In this document: piece after piece, positions 8,729 through 17,659 of the stretch
How positions within the stretch are numbered: the first letter of the stretch is position 1
Layout of the letters: every line of letters starts with the position of its first letter
Virus record (IMG/VR): IMGVR_UViG_3300037502_000788
Coordinates: 1 to 33,420 of that record
DNA length: 33,420 nt
Direction: 5' to 3' (one strand)
Origin: a virus
Made by a program: the position numbers and the translations under genes
Notes under the pieces: generated by a model
The model's input: only the letters and a program-made list of their open reading frames with translations
Told to the model about the DNA's origin: nothing
The model's database searches: none

Positions 8729-9687
8729 TGGCAGACGGAATTACCACCGGACTCGACCCCTCTCAGTCCACTCTTTCCCCCAATTTCTCTCAGTATGTCT
8801 ACAACATGCTGGGTAAGGCGGAGGGGCTTGCCAACCTGCCGTATCAGGAGTACACCGGCCAGCGCTTCGCGGGCCCCTCTGCGCTTCAGGAGCAAGCGTT
8901 TAAGGGTATCGGATCGCTAGGCACCCCGGGGCAGTTTGGCACGGCGACTCAATTTGCCACACAGGCTGGGCAGACGGCTGGGCAGATCAACTACGCTCCT
9001 GCGGGGATCACGACGAACTTGGGCCCGGTCGGCACGGTGCAGTCGTACATGAACCCCTACATGTCAGCGGTCACTGACATCCAGGCACGGGAAGCACGGC
9101 GGCAAGCAGACATTGCCCGCACTGCGGAGCAGGCGCGGCTGGCCCAGGCGGGTGCGTACGGTGGCTCGCGTCAGGCCATCATGGAGGCTGAGCGGCAAAG
9201 GAACCTGGGGCAACAGATCGGTGACATCACCGAGAAGGGTCTTCAGTCTGCCTTCGACCGTGCAACGCAACAACGTCTCCAAGAGGCGGGTCTTGGGTTG
9301 GAAGCCCAGCGTGCCAGCGAGCAGTCTCGGCAGTTCGGTGCAGGGCTCGGCATTCAGGGCCTCGGGCAGCAGCTTCAGGCAGCAAGCACGCTCGGTTCGC
9401 TCGGCACGCAAGAGTTTGGCACAGGGCTCAGGGGTCTGGAGACGCAGCTTTCTGCTGGCGAGACGCAACGCAAACTTGTGCAGGAGCCGCTAGACTTTGG
9501 CTACCAGCAATTCCAAGAGTCCATGAAGTATCCGTACCAGCAGTCCACGTTCTTACAGAGCATGCTGCAAGGACTGCCGCTTGAAGCGATGCGATATCAA
9601 GATGGTGCTTCTGGTATGACTTCTGCCCTTCAAGGCGGATTGAGCACGCTTGCCCTGCTTAAAGCATTGGGGATTGGGGGCCAATGA
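8725..9687 (+). CDS. Putative internal virion protein, Gln/Ala-rich
   Basis: A 320-residue protein. It includes 'YMNPYMSAVTDI' (about residues 109-120) followed by a long helical, Gln/Arg/Ala-rich segment (about 120-270) with coiled-coil character, and a short hydrophobic C-terminus. Proteins with the 'MNPYM..V.D' motif are frequent in short-tailed environmental phages, next to ejection proteins. The start is an ATGATG: the first ATG (8725) overlaps the preceding stop, the second (8728) is equally possible. The stop overlaps the next gene in the same ATGATG manner. No domain of known biochemical function is recognised. Confidence 0.6.
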   Translation: MMADGITTGLDPSQSTLSPNFSQYVYNMLGKAEGLANLPYQEYTGQRFAGPSALQEQAFKGIGSLGTPGQFGTATQFATQAGQTAGQINYAPAGITTNLGPVGTVQSYMNPYMSAVTDIQAREARRQADIARTAEQARLAQAGAYGGSRQAIMEAERQRNLGQQIGDITEKGLQSAFDRATQQRLQEAGLGLEAQRASEQSRQFGAGLGIQGLGQQLQAASTLGSLGTQEFGTGLRGLETQLSAGETQRKLVQEPLDFGYQQFQESMKYPYQQSTFLQSMLQGLPLEAMRYQDGASGMTSALQGGLSTLALLKALGIGGQ

Positions 9688-11297
9688 TGATCGCACAACA
9701 GCAAGGTATCGCCGGTCTCGCCCCGGGTCAGGCTGCGCCGCAGCAAGTGCTGCCTCAACAACAGGGCGCTACGCCGCAGGCGGTGACTGGTACGCTTGAG
9801 AAACTGCCCCCGCAGCAGTTGCTGTCCATGTACAACAACCCGCAGGATATGACGCCTAAGTGGGCGGTTGCTACTGCGTACGCCAAGGCTATTGAACAGG
9901 CTCGTCTGATGCAGGCCGCAAGCGGCCAAACCGCTATGATGCAAAGCGCCGCGCAAGCACAGCAGCCTCCGGTAGTGCAGCAGATCATGTCGCAGCCGAT
10001 GCCCGCCGCTGAAGGCGGCATCATGCAGGGTTACGCGCATGGCGGGGCGGTTGCGTTTCAGACCGGTGGCTACGCCCCCGACTATCAGGATGCACGGCGA
10101 TTTGGCATCGACCTGAGCCCATACGATTCTCCCGAGGTTCGCGCCCAGAAACTTGAACGCGTCAAAAAGATGCGTGAGTTTGAAACGCAGATGGCAGGGA
10201 GGCGCGCAGAGATTCCTACGGAGGCAGGGCTTGCAGCGACGGAAGCTGCTTCTGAAACCCAGCGTCTGAAAGCAAGGCCGACTGGCATCATGGGACAGAT
10301 TCCGCCTCCCACCGCCCCCCAACGCGCACCTCGTCCGGGTACTGGTCGGCCTGCGGCTGCTCCCGCTGCGGCTCCTGCGTCCGCTATGGGCATCGCCGCT
10401 CCTGCCAAGCCCGACAACTGGGCTGACATCGAATCACAGGGGCTCAAGGGCATCGCCGCCTTGCAGGATGTGTCCCGCAAGCAGGGGGAGGTGGACCCAG
10501 AACTTGCCCGCCTTCGTGCGGCGGCGTACGAGTCCGCCCAAGGTATCGCTCAGCGTCGGGAACGTGATCGGCTGGCTGCACTGACAGCGGCCGAGAAGGC
10601 TGCGACTGCACCGCTCATGGACAGCCAAGAGGCTTTGCTCCGTCTCGCCGGGTCCATCGGTGGCAAGATGCGGTTTGGTGAGGCTCTCGGTGCGATGGCC
10701 GGTGCCGCTGGCGGCATCCGTGGTGAACAGCGCAAGGCGCTCGAAACTGCCCAACGCGAAAGTCGTCTGGAGCAGAATGCCATCGACCAACTTAATCAAG
10801 CTCTGGCGGAGAAGCGCATTGCCGACCGCAGCGGGGACGTAGATCGGATTCGTGCAGCGGATACCAAGGTGGCTGAGGCTCAACTGAAGGTCACTGAACT
10901 GCGTACCACCATCGGAAAGGAACGGTCGCTTGAAGCTGACCGCGCCGAGCAGCGAGCGCTCACGAAGAGAGATCAGGACATTCGACTTCAGATCGCCCGC
11001 GAAGCCGCTACGGCTAAAGAGGGTGCTGCTGACACTGCCCAGCAGCGTCTTGCAATTCAAGCCATGCGCGCAAATCCTAACTACGCTTCAATAGTGAAAG
11101 AGTTGACTGAGGCACAGAGAATAGCTGCAATCAGCAAGTCCCCCACTGCCCAGGCGCGGTTAACTGCCGCCAAGACCGCTGCCAGTAGTTTGGCTAACGC
11201 GTACGGAGTGAATCCTGCTATGGTAGGCGGTGTAGCGCCCGCTGCACCTACCAGTACCGCAGCGCCTGCTGATCCCCTCGGCATTCGGAAGCCCTGA
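9684..11297 (+). CDS. Putative internal virion / ejection protein with coiled coil
   Basis: A 537-residue protein rich in Ala and Gln. The N-terminal 110 residues are Gln/Pro-rich. 'GGIMQGYAHGGAV' at about 112-124 matches a motif in the protein encoded at 8009. Residues about 190-240 form a Pro/Ala linker. Residues about 314-460 are a long charged helix with coiled-coil composition, preceded by a Gly/Ala patch (RFGEALGAMAGAAGG). It is translationally linked to the genes on both sides (ATGATG at 9684; TGATGA at 11295). Architecture and position directly before the giant protein fit the internal core protein set of podovirus-like particles; this is inference. Confidence 0.6.
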   Translation: MMIAQQQGIAGLAPGQAAPQQVLPQQQGATPQAVTGTLEKLPPQQLLSMYNNPQDMTPKWAVATAYAKAIEQARLMQAASGQTAMMQSAAQAQQPPVVQQIMSQPMPAAEGGIMQGYAHGGAVAFQTGGYAPDYQDARRFGIDLSPYDSPEVRAQKLERVKKMREFETQMAGRRAEIPTEAGLAATEAASETQRLKARPTGIMGQIPPPTAPQRAPRPGTGRPAAAPAAAPASAMGIAAPAKPDNWADIESQGLKGIAALQDVSRKQGEVDPELARLRAAAYESAQGIAQRRERDRLAALTAAEKAATAPLMDSQEALLRLAGSIGGKMRFGEALGAMAGAAGGIRGEQRKALETAQRESRLEQNAIDQLNQALAEKRIADRSGDVDRIRAADTKVAEAQLKVTELRTTIGKERSLEADRAEQRALTKRDQDIRLQIAREAATAKEGAADTAQQRLAIQAMRANPNYASIVKELTEAQRIAAISKSPTAQARLTAAKTAASSLANAYGVNPAMVGGVAPAAPTSTAAPADPLGIRKP

Positions 11298-14200
11298 TGA
11301 ATATCGCCCAAATCCGAGCAAAATATCCTCAGTACAACGACCTGAGTGATAAGCAGCTTGCAGATGCTCTGCATGGTAAGTTTTACTCGGATTTACCTAT
11401 TCAGGACTACTACAAACGGATTGGTTTTGCACCCGAAACCACCGTCCTTGGTCAAGTCAAGGAGTTTGGTAAGGGGCTGATCCCGGGTGCGGTGGGTCTG
11501 GTTGAGCAGGCTGCCATCGGTGCGTCTGCGCTCCTGCCGGAGGAAACCGAGAAGGCTGCGCGGGAAAAGATCGCCAGCATCGCGGGCGCTGCCAAGGCAC
11601 CGTTCGCTGCGGCTCCGGGATACGAGGAGTCAGTTGGGCGTAAGTCCGGACAGGCTGTTGGCTCGACAGTGCCGTTTCTGGCTGCGGGCCCGCTTGGGCT
11701 CGCGGGGCGTCTTGGCGCAGTTGGTCTTGGTGTGGGTGCTGGTGCTGGTGAAGCAAGGACGCGGGCTGAAGAGTCTGGTGCCACTGCGGAGCAGCGGGCG
11801 ACGGCGACGGCGTTGGGTATTGCCCCAGGTGCCTTGGAGGTCTTTGCACCGTTCCGGATCCTGTCCCGCATTCCTGACGCCGCTACGGCTCAGGGTGTGC
11901 AGTTGGTCAAGCGGGCTGCGCTCGCGGGTGGTGAGGAAGCAGCCCAAGAAGCCGCGTCGAACTTCGCCCAGAACCTGATCGCCAAGGGCGTCTACAAGCC
12001 TGAGCAGGAACTCATCGAGGGGCTGGGTGAGGCGGCAGCTTACGGCGGTGCCACTGGTGCCATCGTCCAGGGTCTGCTGGACTTGGCTCTGGGACGGCGC
12101 GCACGCGCTGCGCAGACTGCTCCCACGGAAGCCCCTATCGTGCGTGCAGAACGCCTTGCCGCTGAGAAAGCTGCGGCTGAGGCCCCGCCCCCTGCGCCCG
12201 CTGCTGAAATTCCGCCTGTACCTGAAAGCTATGTCGATCTGGTTTTGTACACGGAACGGTTAAAGCTACTCCCAAAATCCAAGGAACGCGACGCTGCTCT
12301 AAAAGAAGCATACGAGAAGCGCAAAGCTCTTGTTATTGCTGATGTTGAAGCACAACGTGGTGCAGCGGAGAAAGCCAAGGGGTTCATGACTGCCGAAGAG
12401 GCGGCAGCGGCGCAAATTACGCCGAGGGAAGAGGTCACGCCGCCTGAAACACCCCCTGCGCCCCCTGCGGCTGAAACTCCTACTCCGCCCGTCGAAGAGC
12501 CCAAGGTCCGCAAGGTGGGTGAACCTGCACCGCTGCCTGACGTTCTCGACGCCCCGACGATTGCGAAGATCGGCTTCACCCGAGGCTCGATCCACAACAT
12601 GCTGGTCGGCAAGTCTGTCACCGATCCTGAAGTCCGCGAAGTCCTGCAAACGTATCTGGACGCCAAGCGGGAAGAAGGCACGCTGAACCCCAAGACGGAA
12701 GCCAAGATCAACGCGTTCCTGGCACGCTTGCCAGAGGCCGCCGCACCCACCACGGCACCTGCGGTGCCTGTCACGGAGACCCCAAGTGCTGATGCAACTC
12801 AACCAGAAGCAGGTGGAGCAGGCGCTCCAGTGGCTGGCGAGCCCGGTGCAGGAACCGCCCCCGGAGGGGCTGGAGTCGTTGAGCCAACTGGAGTGGTTCC
12901 TCCTGTCGCGGATGCTCAACAGCCTGCTGGAGGAGAAGGACAGCAACCCGCTCCAGTAACGCCCCCTGCTCTAGCCCCGGCTCCCGCGCCCGCTCCCGCC
13001 GCGCCCAAAGAGAAAGGCTCTCTCGAAACCCGCATCAAGGCGCTGAACATCAATGCCGCAGTGGGCGGGGTGCCTGACCTGAAGGTGGTGCGCGGAGCGT
13101 TGGAGTCCCGCGACCCGAAGATGTATCAGGCGGTGGCCTACTACCTGGGCCTTGACCCCGAGGGCAACCTTCTCGTCGGCGCGAACAACATGCCGCAAAC
13201 GCCTTCGGCGCAAGAGGCGGCGCAGATGGCAGGGCTGGGTACAAACTCTGGTGATCGGGTCATAAAGGTTGCCAAGGCGCTGGGTATTACTGCGCCGATT
13301 ATCCGGAAGTTTCAGGCTTCACAGAACGAGACTTTTGCTGCTGGGCGTAGTAAGACTACTTCTGAAGCGGGTACCGGTGCACGATTGGAATCTCCAGAAA
13401 CTGCACTGATTACTGATCAGGAATGGTACAAACCCGTTGCCGCTAAAGGACTTAAAGGGGCTAATCATACGGAAATCGCCCGTGCCGTGCTTCTAGGACA
13501 GCGTTTTCTTCAAAACAAAGAAAACGAACCAGTGTTCATGGAGGTTGCAAAGGAAGCTCAAGCTCGCGCTAAGCGCCCAGAATTTGCCGCCGCCTTCAAG
13601 TCCCAGCAGAGTCTACTCGCCCCTGATCAGACAGGGTTTACGCGTGGTAAAGCAGACGAAGATGCTCTGACTGCGGAGCCCGAGTACGAAGACGACGTAG
13701 CACCTGGGCGGGAAGAAGCTGTTGAAGAGGGGAAAGATCGCGGAGAGGAAATCGAATCCGAAACTCGCGCCCGTGAGACTATCTACCCCGACATCACCCC
13801 TGAAGCTGCGCAATACATTCAGGAGCAAATACAAGGTAAGTCACTGATCGAAGCCGCGCAGTTTACCGCTGACCTTTTCAAGGAAGGCGATCAGAAACTG
13901 ATTGCAGAAAAGACGGTTGAACGCTTGCGGCGTATGGAGGCTGCGGGGGTAAAGTTTGGCTTTGTCGTTGTAGAAAACGGTACGCGTGCACCTACTAGTG
14001 TTGCATCAGGTACGGCACGTGGTGTGTCGGTTCTGAAATTTACAAACGGTAAACCCGACATTACAGTCTATCTGCGGGCACATGATCTGGGGAGCAGTGG
14101 TATTAATCCTCGGATTATGCTGCATGAGTTTCTTCATGCCGCAACACAAGCTGGTATTGAGCTTGGTGTCCGTAATGCTGCGGTGGGGTCTGATATCTCC

Positions 14201-17200
14201 CGCATGACTATCAGCCTGATTGAAGCACAACGGGCGTTTGCAAAACATTTTAATGCGCGTATCGCTGAGTTTAAAGCGGGAAAGACAGAGCTTTCTGAAA
14301 TTGAAGAAGCTATGTATAACCGCAACGTCAACGCTGGAGTTGACGCGCATGAGTTTCTTGCGTGGGGTTTAACGAGTCCAAAGTTCCAGCAATACCTAGA
14401 GACTATCCCTTACAAGGGGCGCTCTCTGTGGACTAAGTTTGTTGACAGCATTCGTTCATTCCTGGGCATGTCTCCTCAGGCAGATACGTTGCTATCTGAA
14501 CTGCTTCACGTTTCTGAAGAAATTCTGAACGCTGACCCCAACGAAGAGATTGCTGTTGGGAAACGAATACTTGGTACGCAACAAGCACCGGCAGTGCAGA
14601 GCGCTGCCATCACACCCCAAACCGAAGAAGCGGTGAAGGGTCTCGATGTCATCGGGGAGCAGAAAGAAGCTCGGCCCATGTCGGGCAACCCGGCGATCAA
14701 GGCGCGTATCAGAGTCGCCAACAACATGGCGGGACTGTTCGATAAGTTTAACGAGTGGTACGGCGGTGCTATTCGTACGAGTGGTAACCGTCTCATCCCT
14801 TCCATATTCCTTTCCCGTGCGTTGGACGCAGACCGTATATCCAACGAAGCGCAACTTGTCGGTGGCCTGCAAAAGGTAAACGAGCTTATTGTTGCTGGTG
14901 AGATTCGTGATGCTAACGGGAACCAAGTTCTTGGTGTAGATGGTAAGCCCCTGAGCTACGCAAATGTGCTCAAGCGTATCGCTGATGCTGCTAAGAAAGA
15001 AGGTAAGTCCTACGAGCAGTACAAGTCTGTTATCGACAAAGTTCTGTACGGGCACCGGGAATTCAACATCCGTGAGAACAACCGTATTATCGAGCAGCAA
15101 GCTGCTGCCCTGGAGGCTATCGGTAAGAAGGATGAGGCTAAGAAGCTGCGGGAAGATATCGCGGTTCTGGCGATCAAGGATAACGCCAAGCTAGATCAGA
15201 TCGAAGCAGAGTTTCAGAACAGTGAGTTTATCAAGGGTGTCTCCTCTGACTTCGATGCTATCCGCTTCAACTTCATTGACATGTTGGTCGAGACCGGACG
15301 GATCAGTAAAGAAGTTGCGCAGGAGTGGAAAGACAACAACGGTTATATTCCGTTCAACCGGACGCAGGATTACGAAGAGGCGTTCGACGCTGAAGGTTCT
15401 CGTGTAAGGGGTGTCGGTGTAACACGCAACATCAAGAAGTTCAAAGGAAGCACGCGTCAGTCTACCTCGGTTATCGACAACTTTTCCAAGCTGCTGGATT
15501 GGGCTACGGGCGAAGCGATGCGGAACGAGGCGAAGAACCGTGCCCTGAAGGACATGGTCTTGATGGGCGCAGCGAAGCCGCGTAACGGCAAAACCCTTGC
15601 ATCCGATGAGCCGGGTGGAGTCGTTAAGACGTTTGAAGACGGCGTTGCTCAGGAATACATCGTTCCCGATCCGATGCTTTTCGTCGGGTTCACGATGCAC
15701 ACGCCTGAGATGAACAAAGTCATCCAGGCATTCAACCGGTACGGTACCCGCGTGCTACGTGCTGGCGTCACTATGATGCCTCCGTTCGCCATTAAGCAGG
15801 TGTTCGACGACATCACCCGCGCCTATACTTTTGCGGGGGTCAAGGATAACGTCACACTTACTAAGAATATCCTGACTAACTTCCCCAAGAACTGGCTGAA
15901 CGAAATACTGAACAAGGAAGTTTGGAAGACCGCAGCAGGGCAGACCAGCGTTAAAGAACTGCGCAGACTCGGCATCGTCGCGTCGTTTGACCTTAGCCGT
16001 GAAGGCAACCTTAAGAACATCGAAGTCGAGGCTGGAGCCAAGGGCGAAACGCTGTGGAACAAGGTCTTGCGTATCATGGAGGCCGGTGCCAAAGCGTCAG
16101 ACGTTTCTGTCCGTCAGGCGATCTACGACCAAGTCCTGAAGGAAACCAAGGATCAGGTTCAGGCTGAATCTGCTGCACGAGAGATCATCAACTTTAGCTA
16201 CCAAGGTGCGGAAAGCACCGTTCGTAATATCGCTAGTGTAGTGCCGTTCTTCAACGCCTACGCGCAAGGTACGGACAAGCTGGCTGTAGCAGCCGCAGGT
16301 AAAGTTGTTGGCATGACCCCCGGCGCTGCGCGGTCCATGTTCTACACCCGCATGACGGTGCTGACTGCACTGGGCTTCGCCTATGCCCTGATGATGCAGG
16401 ACGACGAGGAGTACAACAAACTGCCTGACCACGTGCGGGATACGAACTGGATCATTCCTGGGGCTAAGATCGCGGGGATGCCCGTTGGTATCCCTGTACC
16501 ACAAGACCTTGCTTTCTTCTTTAAGGCGATTCCTGAGCGCGTTGTGCGGTACTACAAGTACCAGGGCACCGAGGAAGAGCGTGCGGCTGTCGAAGTGCTC
16601 TCACAGCTTGCGGCGCGGGGCTACGATGTTTTCTCGCCGCCCAACGTGACCCCGCAGCTTATCCGCCCCCTCTTTGAGAACCTTGTCAACTATTCGTTCT
16701 TCCTGGGCAGGCCGCTGGAGTCGCAGGCTCAGATACAACAGCTTCGCCCGTTTGAGCGGTACGGTGTCGGCACCTCTGACAGCATGAAGATCGTCGCCAG
16801 ATGGCTGGAGAACCTCGCCAACGCTACGGGCATCGACGCCTTCGCTGTGTCTCCGATCAAGCTGGAGAACGCCATGCGGGGCCTTCTGGGTACCACGGGT
16901 GGTACCGCGCTCGCCGTTGTGGACATGATGGTCAACCCATCTCGGACAGACCGCCCCCTGCATCAGCAGTTGTCCACGCAATTGACCGGTGCCAGCGCGG
17001 TACTGAAGAACTCGGTTGGCACGGCCTTCATGGACGAAATCTACAACTTGGAGAAGCGGGTCGAGCAAGTCAACGGCACCTACAACCGGCTGCTGAAGAC
17101 GCAGCCCGAGAAGGCCGAGGGCTACCTCAACGACAACATCGGCATCTACTCCATCCGGGGGCCGGTGCAGGGCATCATGGACGCCATCCGCACGCTCAAC

Positions 17201-17350
17201 GAAGCTGCCATGACCATCGACCGGGACACCTCCCTGAGCCCCGAGGAGCGCCGCAAGCTCATCGACGAACTGCGTGTCGAGCAGAACGAGATCGCCCGGG
17301 TGGTCTTCTCCTTGCGCAAGCAGGCCCGCGACATCCAAGCAGGGCTCTGA
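11297..17350 (+). CDS. Giant (2017-residue) ejection / polyvalent virion protein with HExxH metallopeptidase motif
   Basis: The largest gene in the window and the last of the rightward block. The N-terminal motif (YPQYNDLSDKQLADALHGKFY, with K/R-rich continuation) is common at the start of very large phage proteins. Residues about 100-160 are Gly/Ala-rich and hydrophobic. Pro/Ala linkers occur at about 295-310, 375-400 and 490-575. A zinc peptidase motif HEFLH lies at 943-947, with a probable third ligand Glu1019 in 'AHEFLAWGLTSP'. 'GYIPFNR' near 1347 and 'NFSYQGAE...VVPFFNAYAQG' near 1632-1658 resemble the large polyvalent-protein-associated domain (LPD38 type). The C-terminus is a charged helix. 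Family members are thought to be injected with the DNA. The peptidase might open the cell wall or process host proteins. Confidence 0.75.
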   Translation: MNIAQIRAKYPQYNDLSDKQLADALHGKFYSDLPIQDYYKRIGFAPETTVLGQVKEFGKGLIPGAVGLVEQAAIGASALLPEETEKAAREKIASIAGAAKAPFAAAPGYEESVGRKSGQAVGSTVPFLAAGPLGLAGRLGAVGLGVGAGAGEARTRAEESGATAEQRATATALGIAPGALEVFAPFRILSRIPDAATAQGVQLVKRAALAGGEEAAQEAASNFAQNLIAKGVYKPEQELIEGLGEAAAYGGATGAIVQGLLDLALGRRARAAQTAPTEAPIVRAERLAAEKAAAEAPPPAPAAEIPPVPESYVDLVLYTERLKLLPKSKERDAALKEAYEKRKALVIADVEAQRGAAEKAKGFMTAEEAAAAQITPREEVTPPETPPAPPAAETPTPPVEEPKVRKVGEPAPLPDVLDAPTIAKIGFTRGSIHNMLVGKSVTDPEVREVLQTYLDAKREEGTLNPKTEAKINAFLARLPEAAAPTTAPAVPVTETPSADATQPEAGGAGAPVAGEPGAGTAPGGAGVVEPTGVVPPVADAQQPAGGEGQQPAPVTPPALAPAPAPAPAAPKEKGSLETRIKALNINAAVGGVPDLKVVRGALESRDPKMYQAVAYYLGLDPEGNLLVGANNMPQTPSAQEAAQMAGLGTNSGDRVIKVAKALGITAPIIRKFQASQNETFAAGRSKTTSEAGTGARLESPETALITDQEWYKPVAAKGLKGANHTEIARAVLLGQRFLQNKENEPVFMEVAKEAQARAKRPEFAAAFKSQQSLLAPDQTGFTRGKADEDALTAEPEYEDDVAPGREEAVEEGKDRGEEIESETRARETIYPDITPEAAQYIQEQIQGKSLIEAAQFTADLFKEGDQKLIAEKTVERLRRMEAAGVKFGFVVVENGTRAPTSVASGTARGVSVLKFTNGKPDITVYLRAHDLGSSGINPRIMLHEFLHAATQAGIELGVRNAAVGSDISRMTISLIEAQRAFAKHFNARIAEFKAGKTELSEIEEAMYNRNVNAGVDAHEFLAWGLTSPKFQQYLETIPYKGRSLWTKFVDSIRSFLGMSPQADTLLSELLHVSEEILNADPNEEIAVGKRILGTQQAPAVQSAAITPQTEEAVKGLDVIGEQKEARPMSGNPAIKARIRVANNMAGLFDKFNEWYGGAIRTSGNRLIPSIFLSRALDADRISNEAQLVGGLQKVNELIVAGEIRDANGNQVLGVDGKPLSYANVLKRIADAAKKEGKSYEQYKSVIDKVLYGHREFNIRENNRIIEQQAAALEAIGKKDEAKKLREDIAVLAIKDNAKLDQIEAEFQNSEFIKGVSSDFDAIRFNFIDMLVETGRISKEVAQEWKDNNGYIPFNRTQDYEEAFDAEGSRVRGVGVTRNIKKFKGSTRQSTSVIDNFSKLLDWATGEAMRNEAKNRALKDMVLMGAAKPRNGKTLASDEPGGVVKTFEDGVAQEYIVPDPMLFVGFTMHTPEMNKVIQAFNRYGTRVLRAGVTMMPPFAIKQVFDDITRAYTFAGVKDNVTLTKNILTNFPKNWLNEILNKEVWKTAAGQTSVKELRRLGIVASFDLSREGNLKNIEVEAGAKGETLWNKVLRIMEAGAKASDVSVRQAIYDQVLKETKDQVQAESAAREIINFSYQGAESTVRNIASVVPFFNAYAQGTDKLAVAAAGKVVGMTPGAARSMFYTRMTVLTALGFAYALMMQDDEEYNKLPDHVRDTNWIIPGAKIAGMPVGIPVPQDLAFFFKAIPERVVRYYKYQGTEEERAAVEVLSQLAARGYDVFSPPNVTPQLIRPLFENLVNYSFFLGRPLESQAQIQQLRPFERYGVGTSDSMKIVARWLENLANATGIDAFAVSPIKLENAMRGLLGTTGGTALAVVDMMVNPSRTDRPLHQQLSTQLTGASAVLKNSVGTAFMDEIYNLEKRVEQVNGTYNRLLKTQPEKAEGYLNDNIGIYSIRGPVQGIMDAIRTLNEAAMTIDRDTSLSPEERRKLIDELRVEQNEIARVVFSLRKQARDIQAGL

Positions 17351-17359
17351 CGAAAAGAA

Positions 17360-17386
17360 GCCCCGGGGACTTGCGCCGCCCGGGGC
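17360..17386 (-). terminator. GC-rich hairpin with T-rich tail for leftward transcripts
   Basis: An 8-bp perfect stem (GCCCCGGG / CCCGGGGC) encloses an 11-base loop. On the minus strand the stem is followed by TTCTTTTCG, as expected for an intrinsic terminator of the leftward replication operon. On the plus strand there is no T run, although the hairpin begins only nine bases after the giant gene's stop, so it may work weakly in both directions. Confidence 0.65.
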
Positions 17387-17401
17387 CAACTAGGAGGAGA
17401 A

Positions 17402-17426
17402 CCACTGGCAACTGCATAGCCAGTGG
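17402..17426. terminator. Second perfect hairpin at the convergent junction
   Basis: An 8-bp perfect stem (CCACTGGC / GCCAGTGG) with a nine-base loop starts five bases after the stop of the leftward 75-residue gene. It lacks a T run on either strand, so it may instead protect transcript 3' ends or assist the neighbouring terminator. Confidence 0.45.
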
Positions 17427-17431
17427 CCGGA

Positions 17432-17659
17432 TTATGCCACGCGCCACACTCGGATGCCAAGCACCCCGCCCTCGATCCGCTCTGCCCAGGTCAATACGTA
17501 ACCAAGATTGTAGTAGTGCAGTTTCACAGCGTTGAATGTCTTCTGATGTTTTAGTGCTGGTATAAAGAAACTGTGCCCTATATTTAGAGTAGGCGGCACT
17601 CTGAAGACCGCTGAGTTGACCTTTAGCGTATCACTCGGGTTTATCAGTGACCAGTTCAC
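17432..17659 (-). CDS. Small conserved-looking phage protein (75 residues), last leftward gene
   Basis: The C-terminal half reads as a genuine protein: 'SFFIP' near residue 30, then a helix, then 'ERIEGGVLGIRVWRVA' at the end. This layout resembles small phage proteins ending in 'G(I/V)RVWR', of unknown function. The gene starts from a GTG that overlaps the primase-helicase stop by 29 bases; a GTG 60 bases further in is an alternative start. It is the final gene before the terminator hairpins. The 29-base overlap is unusual for this genome, where most overlaps are 1-14 bases. No function is assigned. Confidence 0.65.
   Translation of the reverse strand: MNWSLINPSDTLKVNSAVFRVPPTLNIGHSFFIPALKHQKTFNAVKLHYYNLGYVLTWAERIEGGVLGIRVWRVA

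Noticed and set aside
10434-11060. Long minus-strand open frames opposite the internal virion protein genes
   Set aside because: They are mirror frames of GC-rich coding sequence, lack recognisable motifs and overlap well-supported rightward genes completely.
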